NCBI GenBank assembly: GCA_016292705.1
Contig: JAEDHZ010000032.1
Span: 1 to 11,836, forward strand
Source: Clostridiaceae bacterium
GTDB lineage: Bacteria; Bacillota; Clostridia; Oscillospirales; Acutalibacteraceae
Direction: 5' to 3'
Length of the DNA: 11,836 bases
Position numbers and translations under genes: made by a program. A model generated the notes under the pieces. The model was not told the origin of the DNA and did no database searches. It saw only the letters and a list, made by a program, of their open reading frames with translations. Below, in pieces: positions 6,470 through 11,836 of this stretch; position 1 is the stretch's first letter; every line of letters starts with the position of its first letter.

Positions 6470-7274
6470 TATAACTATCGGACAGTATTATAAAGGTGAC
6501 TCCTTTGTTCACCGGCTTGATCCGAGGATAAAGATTATCCTGACAATATTTTTCATTGTTATCATCTTCCTTTGCAAAAACTTTTTGTCTCTGTCTTTGA
6601 TGCTTTTGCTGACCGTGGGTTCTGTTTTGCTTTCAAAGGTGCCGTTCAGAATGTTTTTCAAAAGTATCAAGCCCATTCTGCCGATAATTATGTTCACCGT
6701 TATCCTCAACATCTTCTATATTAAAGGCGGAACAACGCTTGTTTCATTTTGGATAGTTGAAATAACAACAAAGGGAATTTTCACCGCAATTTTTATGGCA
6801 GTACGCATAATAAGCCTTATCATGTGCAGCTCGCTTCTGACCTATGCAACTGTTCCTACAGCACTTACCGATGCCATTGAACGGCTGCTTTCGCCGCTTG
6901 GCCTGCTTCATATTCCGGTCCATTCGCTTGCAATGATGATGACGCTTGCACTGCGATTCATTCCGACTCTCATTGAGGAGATTGAGCGAATCATGAATGC
7001 TCAAAAGGCGAGGGGGGCGGATTTTGAAAACGGAAAATTCATGGAGCGTGTCAAGGCGATGATACCGATACTCATTCCTCTTTTTGTTTCGGCATTCAGG
7101 CGTGCCTATGAGCTTTCATTTGCAATGACCTGCCGATGTTATCACGGCGGAGAGGGAAGAACAAGGATGAAGCAGATGAGGTTGCAGGCAGGCGACTTTG
7201 CGGCACTTGGTGTGTTCGCCGCTTCGCTCGCCGGAGTAATTGTTCTCAATCATTATTTCGGAAAATTGATCTGA
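6459..7274 (+). CDS. ecfT: EcfT, transmembrane scaffold of the ECF transporter module
   Basis: EcfT is the membrane protein that joins the two ATPases to interchangeable substrate-binding S components. The 271-residue product starts with the family's LDPRIKI motif (20-26), followed by hydrophobic segments near 26-58, 72-90, 107-130, about 155-170, 200-212 and 247-265. The first coupling-helix motif is intact: QKARGADF (182-189, Ala-Arg-Gly at 184-186). The second reads AMTCRCYHGGEGRTRM (222-237), where relatives commonly have Ala-Arg-Gly or Ala-Arg-Cys, so Ala is replaced by Cys here. The gene overlaps ecfA2 by 11 bases and ends 9 bases before truA, keeping the usual ecfA1-ecfA2-ecfT-truA order. 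No S component is encoded in the window, which suits a group II module shared by S components elsewhere. Confidence 0.95.
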   Translation: MLSDITIGQYYKGDSFVHRLDPRIKIILTIFFIVIIFLCKNFLSLSLMLLLTVGSVLLSKVPFRMFFKSIKPILPIIMFTVILNIFYIKGGTTLVSFWIVEITTKGIFTAIFMAVRIISLIMCSSLLTYATVPTALTDAIERLLSPLGLLHIPVHSLAMMMTLALRFIPTLIEEIERIMNAQKARGADFENGKFMERVKAMIPILIPLFVSAFRRAYELSFAMTCRCYHGGEGRTRMKQMRLQAGDFAALGVFAASLAGVIVLNHYFGKLI

Positions 7275-7283
7275 GGTCATATA

Positions 7284-8051
7284 ATGAGAAACATAAAACT
7301 TACGCTGATGTATGACGGAAGCAAATTCCACGGCTATCAGCTCCAGCCCGGACTTTGCACTGTTGAAAGCGAGCTTAGGAAAGCTGCAAAGCGTATACTC
7401 GGCGAGGAAATCAAACCTGTTTCCTGCAGCCGTACCGACGCAGGTGTTCATGCTAATATGTTTTGCTGCAATTTCAGAACAGAAAGCGACAGAAAGTGCG
7501 AAAAGCTCTTGTGCGGTCTTAATGCCGTATTGCCATCCGGTATTGCAGTAACAGGTTGTGAGGATGTTCCGGAAAGCTTTCATGCAAGGTATGATTGTGT
7601 TTCAAAGGAATACATCTATAAAATCTGGAACAGCAAATCAAGGAATCCTTTTCTTGAAAACTATGCGTTGCATTATCCTTTCTCTCTTGATTGCGATTTT
7701 TTGAACAATCAGGCAAAGCAATTCATCGGAACGCACGATTTCAAGTCCTTTTGCGCAAGCGGAGCAACGGTGAAAACAACGGTGCGCACTGTTTTTGATT
7801 GCGGTGTGGAAAGGGAAAACGACCTTGTTGTCTTTCATGTCAGCGGCAACGGCTTTTTATACAACATGGTTCGCATCATGGTTGGAACACTGCTTTCAAT
7901 CAGCGAGGGGAAAATTGAAAAGAATTCAATCGGAAAAATTATTGAAGCAAAAGACCGTTCCTTTGCCGGTGTAACCGCAAAAGCGGACGGCTTATATCTC
8001 AACAAGGTTTTTTATCCGGAGGTGAGACCTGATGCAGAACAAAAGCATTGA
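7284..8051 (+). CDS. truA: TruA, tRNA pseudouridine(38-40) synthase
   Basis: TruA isomerises uridines 38-40 in the anticodon stem-loop of many tRNAs. The 255-residue protein has the nucleophilic Asp52 in the conserved SCSRTDAGVHA (47-57). The N-terminal strand LTLMYDGSKFHGYQLQP and the C-terminal GNGFLYNMVRIMVGTLL are both diagnostic. The motif that often reads TVQ after the first strand is TVES here. The ATG is preceded by GAGG (7273-7276) with a 7-base spacer, overlapping the ecfT stop. The last 20 bases overlap the next gene, whose ribosome binding site is therefore inside truA. Confidence 0.96.
   Translation: MRNIKLTLMYDGSKFHGYQLQPGLCTVESELRKAAKRILGEEIKPVSCSRTDAGVHANMFCCNFRTESDRKCEKLLCGLNAVLPSGIAVTGCEDVPESFHARYDCVSKEYIYKIWNSKSRNPFLENYALHYPFSLDCDFLNNQAKQFIGTHDFKSFCASGATVKTTVRTVFDCGVERENDLVVFHVSGNGFLYNMVRIMVGTLLSISEGKIEKNSIGKIIEAKDRSFAGVTAKADGLYLNKVFYPEVRPDAEQKH
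8018..8022 (+). promoter_or_regulatory. Ribosome binding site of the DUF5711-like gene within truA
   Basis: GGAGG lies 9 bases before ATG 8032, inside the truA coding region. It supports a genuine 20-base gene overlap rather than a later start. Confidence 0.6.
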
Positions 8052-9228
8052 AAAACTGAACAGGAAAGCCATGTTGCGCAAGGCTGTGGTCATTCTTTCC
8101 GTAATTTTGCTTGTTGTCTCGGCTGCGTTAATTGCAATAAAATTTGCTCCGACTGACGGAAAGGGCGAAAAGGAAGAATCGGTTCAGACCGTTGATCTTG
8201 ATGAACAGCCCAAGGATAATTCATCCGGCAATGGGGTTTCGCAAAGCGGTTCGGGGTTTCCTCTTTCCTTTCCGAGCGGCAATATTGTTGATATTGAAGC
8301 TGTTGATTCAAGCGTGTTTGTCCTGACGAACGAGATGCTCTTTTGCATTAACTCTTCAGGAAAGCTTAAATTTTCCGAAGTTCTTAACTATTCGGAACCG
8401 GTTATGAAAACGAGCGGAAAGTATGGAATTGTTTTTGACCGAATGAGCGGAAAATATCTTGTTGTTTCAAAAAGCAGAATTATCTATTCCGGAAAGAGTA
8501 TTGATTCTGCTCAGATAATTACTGCGCAGATTGCGGGTGACGGAAGCTACGCCATTGCTTCAAGAAGCGGTGAGGCAGCCTGCGTTTTGACCTATTACGA
8601 CAAAAAAGGAACGGAAAAGTTCAGATGGGCGTGCATGAAAGACCACATTGTTACAATTGCCATTTCTTCAAACAGACGCAACCTTGCCTGTGCGGCGCTT
8701 TCTGCGTCAGACGGAGAGATCGAAACAAAGGTTTATCTGCTTGATATTTATTCAGACAAAACCGAGTGGGAGCATACTGTGAAAGGCTCTGCCGCTGTTG
8801 ATATCAGCTTTATTTCCTTTGGGAGACTGGGATTGCTTTGCAACAATGCAAATCTCATCCTCGATCCCGGAAATGGCGAACCGGTTGTCATGAGTGATAA
8901 GTATTCTTCAACGCTTCTTGATTCCTATACTGATGAAAGCGGATACCGTGTTACTCTGACCGCAAAGTTCGGCTCGTTCAGTGACTACGAACTAAAGTGC
9001 TTTTCACCCGGAGGATCTTTGGAATATGTTTATGAAACGCAAAGCAGAGCGTATGACATTTTCTGCTCCGGAAAGAGGGCATATATCCTTACCGATTCAC
9101 AGATAATCTGCATCAATTCATTCGGAAAGGAAAGCAAAAGAATTGATCTTTCGGCTGCCGGTCTCGGAATGACTGTTGCTTCGGGCAGAATATACTATTA
9201 TTCTCTCAACACTCTTTATAGAGACTGA
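8032..9228 (+). CDS. Membrane-anchored beta-propeller-like protein, DUF5711 type
   Basis: The 398-residue product has a short basic N-terminus (KLNRKAMLRK), one hydrophobic segment (about 18-37) and no signal peptidase site that I can see, so it is probably anchored with the bulk outside. A polar, Gly/Ser/Asp/Glu-rich linker (about 40-75) leads to a domain of repeated short strands with the rhythm of a beta-propeller: turns like SSGKLKFSE, KKGTEKFRW, PGGSLEYVY and SFGKESKRI recur about every 35-60 residues. The architecture and the CvpA gene next door match what I recall of DUF5711 proteins of Clostridia, but that name rests on memory of the family. No catalytic motif is visible, and function is unknown; an envelope sensing or scaffolding role is a guess. 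It is the last gene of the first array. Confidence 0.85.
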   Translation: MQNKSIEKLNRKAMLRKAVVILSVILLVVSAALIAIKFAPTDGKGEKEESVQTVDLDEQPKDNSSGNGVSQSGSGFPLSFPSGNIVDIEAVDSSVFVLTNEMLFCINSSGKLKFSEVLNYSEPVMKTSGKYGIVFDRMSGKYLVVSKSRIIYSGKSIDSAQIITAQIAGDGSYAIASRSGEAACVLTYYDKKGTEKFRWACMKDHIVTIAISSNRRNLACAALSASDGEIETKVYLLDIYSDKTEWEHTVKGSAAVDISFISFGRLGLLCNNANLILDPGNGEPVVMSDKYSSTLLDSYTDESGYRVTLTAKFGSFSDYELKCFSPGGSLEYVYETQSRAYDIFCSGKRAYILTDSQIICINSFGKESKRIDLSAAGLGMTVASGRIYYYSLNTLYRD

Positions 9229-9253
9229 AACCCATAAAATTATTAAATTGCTG

Positions 9254-9282
9254 TTGTCTATTATTGATTTGTGTGCTATAAT
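9254..9282 (+). promoter_or_regulatory. Sigma-A-type promoter of the cvpA-pgsA unit
   Basis: TTGTCT (9254-9259) and a perfect TATAAT (9277-9282) are separated by 17 bases. TGC before the -10 makes an extended -10 element. Transcription would start near 9289, about 26 bases before cvpA. It lies in the longest gap of the right half of the window (9229-9314). No terminator hairpin is visible in that gap, so read-through from the first array is also possible. Confidence 0.7.
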
Positions 9283-9314
9283 CGGTGAAAACATCAAGTT
9301 TTGGGAGGGCAAAA

Positions 9315-10025
9315 ATGTCTGTTATTATTGATATCCTTCTTGTTGTCGTCTTGGTTGCTGTTGCGGTTGTTGCCGCAAAGCGCGGTTTTTTTGCAACGCT
9401 TTTTGACCTGGTCGGATATGTTATTTCCTTTGTTGCGGCAAAGATTGCGTCTTCAACCTTTGCACCGAAGATTTTTTCGCAGTATTTTGAGCAGTACATA
9501 AGAGAACGGGTAACAACCTCGCTCGGAAGTGTTGCCTCTGCTGATTATTCAGCTCAGATAAGCTCGGCCATTGATTCGATTCCCGAATCCTTTTCCGGCG
9601 TTATGGAGCTGATAGGAATAAACAAAGAGCAGCTTGTTGAGCAGGTTACTGATGCGAATATTTCCGGGGAAAACCTCGTTCAGAACATAATGACAAATAT
9701 TGCACAGCCAATCGGCAATGCTGTTATCAGAACGATTCTTTTTGTTGCTCTGACGATTGCTTTCTCCTTTGTTCTGAAGCTTGTTGTCCGCCTGCTTGAC
9801 AAGGTTATTAAAAAGCTTCCGGCAATCAGACAGATTAACTCCGGTCTTGGCTTTGTTCTCGGCGCAGTCAAGGGTATTCTTGTCGTAATCATCGTTGCGC
9901 TGCTTGTCGGCGTTGTTGCCGGACTTACCGGTAACGAGGTGTTCATTGATGCGGCAAACAATTCACTCATAATTGAAACAGTAAAAGGACTTTTAAAATC
10001 AATCAGCGGCTATGTTCCGGTTTGA
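9315..10025 (+). CDS. CvpA family membrane protein
   Basis: The 236-residue product matches the CvpA/colicin V production family. It has two N-terminal hydrophobic helices (about 3-21 and 26-46) joined by AAKRGFFATLFDLVGYVISF, a polar insert of about 90 residues (48-135), and two further helices (about 137-160 and 178-203). The family-typical INSGLGFVLGAVKGILVV lies at 174-191. Some relatives are needed for colicin V export or envelope integrity, but the molecular role is not settled. ATG 9315 follows GGGAGGG (9303-9309) with a 5-base spacer. An in-frame GTG at 9285 would add ten residues but lies at the predicted transcription start. pgsA follows 18 bases downstream, suggesting co-expression with phospholipid synthesis. 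Confidence 0.85.
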   Translation: MSVIIDILLVVVLVAVAVVAAKRGFFATLFDLVGYVISFVAAKIASSTFAPKIFSQYFEQYIRERVTTSLGSVASADYSAQISSAIDSIPESFSGVMELIGINKEQLVEQVTDANISGENLVQNIMTNIAQPIGNAVIRTILFVALTIAFSFVLKLVVRLLDKVIKKLPAIRQINSGLGFVLGAVKGILVVIIVALLVGVVAGLTGNEVFIDAANNSLIIETVKGLLKSISGYVPV

Positions 10026-10043
10026 TTTCAGGGGGGAACATTT

Positions 10044-10679
10044 ATGATTAAAGATTTGTTCAAAGGTTGTCTCACAATACCGAATCTTCTTTCGGTTATC
10101 CGTATTGCTCTCATTCCCGTTTTTGCAGTGATGTATCTCAACGGAAATCAGCTTCTTGCAATAGCAATTCTTGCCGTTTCAGGTCTTACGGATCTTTTTG
10201 ACGGCAAAATTGCACGCCGCTTCAATCAGGTGAGTGCTCTCGGAAAAATTCTTGACCCCGTTGCCGATAAGCTTACCCAGATAACAATCGCCGTAATTCT
10301 GTTCGTTTGCTTCAGGAACGCAGAAGATGCAACAATCAACGCTTTCGGTTGGGTGTTCCTTGTTTTCCTTGTGAAAGAGGCTATAATGGTTATCGGTGGT
10401 CTTGTAATGCTTCTCATGAATATCCGTCCCGGCGCTGCCGAGTTGCCCGGAAAGGTTGCAACATTCACTTTTTACGGCGTTATGATTCTCATAATTGCTT
10501 TCGGTCCTGAGGTCGGTGTTCTGACAAATGTCTGGACAATGCCGGGAATTCTTACCGGAATACTTGTTGTTGTTGCCGCTTTTACCTGCCTTTTCGCTTT
10601 TGCAAGCTATATGCCCGAAACATACAGACAGTTCCGTGAGCATTTCAGGGAAAAGAAAGCGCAGAAGCTTTCAAAGTAA
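10044..10679 (+). CDS. pgsA: CDP-alcohol phosphatidyltransferase, PgsA type
   Basis: The 211-residue membrane enzyme carries the complete CDP-alcohol phosphotransferase signature D-x2-DG-x2-AR-x8-G-x3-D-x3-D: Asp50, Asp53-Gly54, Ala57-Arg58, Gly67, Asp71 and Asp75. The N-terminal TIPNLLSVIRIALIPVF (11-27) is typical of PgsA, which joins CDP-diacylglycerol and glycerol-3-phosphate to make phosphatidylglycerol phosphate. About six hydrophobic segments are visible. A CAP-type cardiolipin synthase or another CDP-alcohol transferase cannot be ruled out from the motif alone. ATG 10044 has AGGGGGG (10030-10036) 7 bases upstream. The C-terminus (about 192-211) is strongly charged and probably cytosolic. 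Confidence 0.9.
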   Translation: MIKDLFKGCLTIPNLLSVIRIALIPVFAVMYLNGNQLLAIAILAVSGLTDLFDGKIARRFNQVSALGKILDPVADKLTQITIAVILFVCFRNAEDATINAFGWVFLVFLVKEAIMVIGGLVMLLMNIRPGAAELPGKVATFTFYGVMILIIAFGPEVGVLTNVWTMPGILTGILVVVAAFTCLFAFASYMPETYRQFREHFREKKAQKLSK

Positions 10680-10747
10680 GTATGCAATCGGCTCAACGCA
10701 GAGCAATTCAGATATAGTTTTATTTTTCACTTTTCAAGGAGATAAAC

Positions 10748-11836
10748 ATGAAAAAAGTTGTTTGCAGCAGATGTAAGAAACGACCTGCCGTAATTTTCAT
10801 CTCAAAAATAATAGACGGAAAAACCGTTCCGGAGGGTCTCTGCCTTCAATGCGCAATGGAAATGAACATCGGTCCTATCAAGCAGATGATGGACAGCATG
10901 GGCATCACCGAGGAGGATGTTGACTCACTTTCGGAGCAGTTCAGCAATATGTTCCCGGATTCCGATGATGAGGAGGGCGGTTTTGAAGCAGGAGGTTCGC
11001 CGACCGTTCCGTTCTTGCAGGGGCTTCTCGGAGACCTTCAGAACGGACTTATGAATATGCAGCAGCCGCCTGAACAGAAAGCTGAGGAGCCTGAAAAGTC
11101 TGCTGCGCCGTCTGGTGAAAAGCTCACACGCAAACAGCGCAAAGCTGCCGCCAAAAAACGCAAATTCCTTACCCTTTATTGCACTGACCTTACCGCAAGG
11201 GCAAGGGAAGGCAAAATTGATAATATTATCGGAAGGAACAAGGAAATTTCGAGGGTTGTTCAGATTCTTTGCCGCCGTTCAAAGAATAATCCATGCCTTA
11301 TCGGTGAACCGGGTGTCGGCAAAACTGCAATTGCAGAGGGCCTTGCGCTCAGGATTTCCCGTGGAGAAGTGCCCGCAAGGCTTGCAGACAAGGAAATTCA
11401 CCTGCTTGACCTCACAGCGCTTGTTGCCGGAACGCAGTTCCGAGGTCAGTTTGAAAGCAGAATAACGAATCTTGTTGATGAGGTCAAAGCCAACGGAAAT
11501 ATAATTCTGTTCATTGATGAGGTACATAATCTTGTCGGAACCGGCGATGCCGAAGGCTCAATGAACGCCGCAAACATTCTCAAGCCTGCTCTTTCCCGGG
11601 GTGAGATTCAGGTTGTTGGCGCAACAACATTCACCGAATACAGAAAACACATTGAAAAGGATGCTGCGCTTGAAAGGCGCTTCCAGCCCGTCAAGATTGA
11701 AGAACCGTCAATTGAGGATGCAACGGAAATTCTTCTCGGAATCAAAGGCTATTATGAAAACTATCATCGTGTCCGCATTTCGGACGCACTTGTCAAAAGA
11801 ACAGTCGTTCTTTCTGAAAGATATATTACTGACAGG
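10748..11836 (+). CDS. ClpE-like AAA+ unfoldase with N-terminal zinc finger (3' end missing)
   Basis: An open frame of 363 codons from ATG 10748 reaches the right edge. The N-terminus carries Cys6-x2-Cys9-x22-Cys32-x2-Cys35, the zinc-finger spacing of ClpE and similar to McsA, in place of the double Clp_N domain of ClpC. An acidic and Gln/Pro-rich linker (about 60-122) and a basic stretch KLTRKQRKAAAKKRKF (125-140) follow. The first AAA+ domain begins near 141: YCTDLTARAREGKIDNIIGR, Walker A GEPGVGKT (186-193), pore loop GTQFRGQFE (228-236; Phe where Tyr is usual), Walker B LFIDE (254-258), sensor 1 GATT (291-294) and arginine finger LERRF (308-312). It probably feeds substrates to ClpP. AAGGAG (10736-10741) lies 6 bases before the ATG. 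The middle domain, second AAA+ module and any ClpP-binding loop are beyond the window. Confidence 0.92.
   Translation, partial: MKKVVCSRCKKRPAVIFISKIIDGKTVPEGLCLQCAMEMNIGPIKQMMDSMGITEEDVDSLSEQFSNMFPDSDDEEGGFEAGGSPTVPFLQGLLGDLQNGLMNMQQPPEQKAEEPEKSAAPSGEKLTRKQRKAAAKKRKFLTLYCTDLTARAREGKIDNIIGRNKEISRVVQILCRRSKNNPCLIGEPGVGKTAIAEGLALRISRGEVPARLADKEIHLLDLTALVAGTQFRGQFESRITNLVDEVKANGNIILFIDEVHNLVGTGDAEGSMNAANILKPALSRGEIQVVGATTFTEYRKHIEKDAALERRFQPVKIEEPSIEDATEILLGIKGYYENYHRVRISDALVKRTVVLSERYITDR

Noticed and set aside
7116..7583. Minus-strand open frame of 155 codons across ecfT and truA
   Set aside because: It is antisense to conserved coding sequence on both sides of the junction and has no recognisable domain.
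10691..10704. GCTC-N6-GAGC hairpin after pgsA as a terminator
   Set aside because: The stem is only 4 base pairs and no T-tract follows directly, so it is too weak for a rho-independent terminator.
10690..10718. Promoter candidate (TATAGT at 10713-10718) before the clpE-like gene
   Set aside because: The -10 is moderate, but the hexamer 17 bases upstream (GGCTCA) matches the -35 consensus at only two positions.
11115..11465. Plus-strand open frame of 116 codons inside the Clp gene
   Set aside because: It is out of frame with the AAA+ core and encodes no recognisable sequence; it is a shadow of the real frame from 10748.
1..11836. Mobile elements, CRISPR arrays, tRNA or rRNA genes, phage or defence genes
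   Set aside because: Reading through the window showed no transposase, integrase, spaced repeat array, tRNA-like cloverleaf or rRNA stretch. Nearly all sequence is explained by housekeeping genes.

Overview
The window reads as ordinary chromosomal DNA from a Gram-positive anaerobe of the class Clostridia, most likely an Oscillospiraceae/Ruminococcaceae-type gut bacterium. This is inferred from GGAGG-like ribosome binding sites, moderate GC, sigma-A-type promoters with extended -10 elements, a complete ruvCAB set (Bacilli usually lack ruvC), a Firmicute-style ecfA1-ecfA2-ecfT-truA block, and a ClpE-type zinc-finger Clp ATPase. Species cannot be fixed from the sequence alone.

Layout. A truncated divergent gene with a hydrophobic N-terminus leaves through the left edge on the minus strand (1-79). 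A 246-base AT-rich intergenic region holds two divergent promoters. The plus-strand promoter (229-257) opens a closely packed array of ten genes: ruvC, ruvA, ruvB (Holliday junction processing), glmM (glucosamine-1-phosphate for peptidoglycan), an RlmI/K-like SAM methyltransferase, ecfA1-ecfA2-ecfT (the energizing module of ECF vitamin/metal transporters), truA (tRNA pseudouridine synthase), and a membrane-anchored beta-propeller-like protein of the DUF5711 type. Gaps are 20 bases or less, or the genes overlap, and I see no internal terminator, so they are probably co-transcribed and several are translationally coupled.

A second promoter (9254-9282, TATAAT with extended -10) starts a second unit: a CvpA-family membrane protein and a CDP-alcohol phosphatidyltransferase (PgsA type). 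After a 68-base gap, this is followed by an AAA+ Clp unfoldase whose N-terminus is a CxxC-x22-CxxC zinc finger. That gene runs off the right edge.

The genes do not form one pathway. They are a housekeeping block mixing DNA repair, envelope precursor and phospholipid synthesis, RNA modification, micronutrient uptake and protein quality control. I found no mobile element, CRISPR array, rRNA or tRNA gene, phage gene or defence system. The points worth a second look are the poorly described DUF5711-CvpA neighbourhood, the ECF module sitting beside ruv/glmM rather than ribosomal protein genes, an altered coupling motif in EcfT, and the long linker of the ClpE-like protein.
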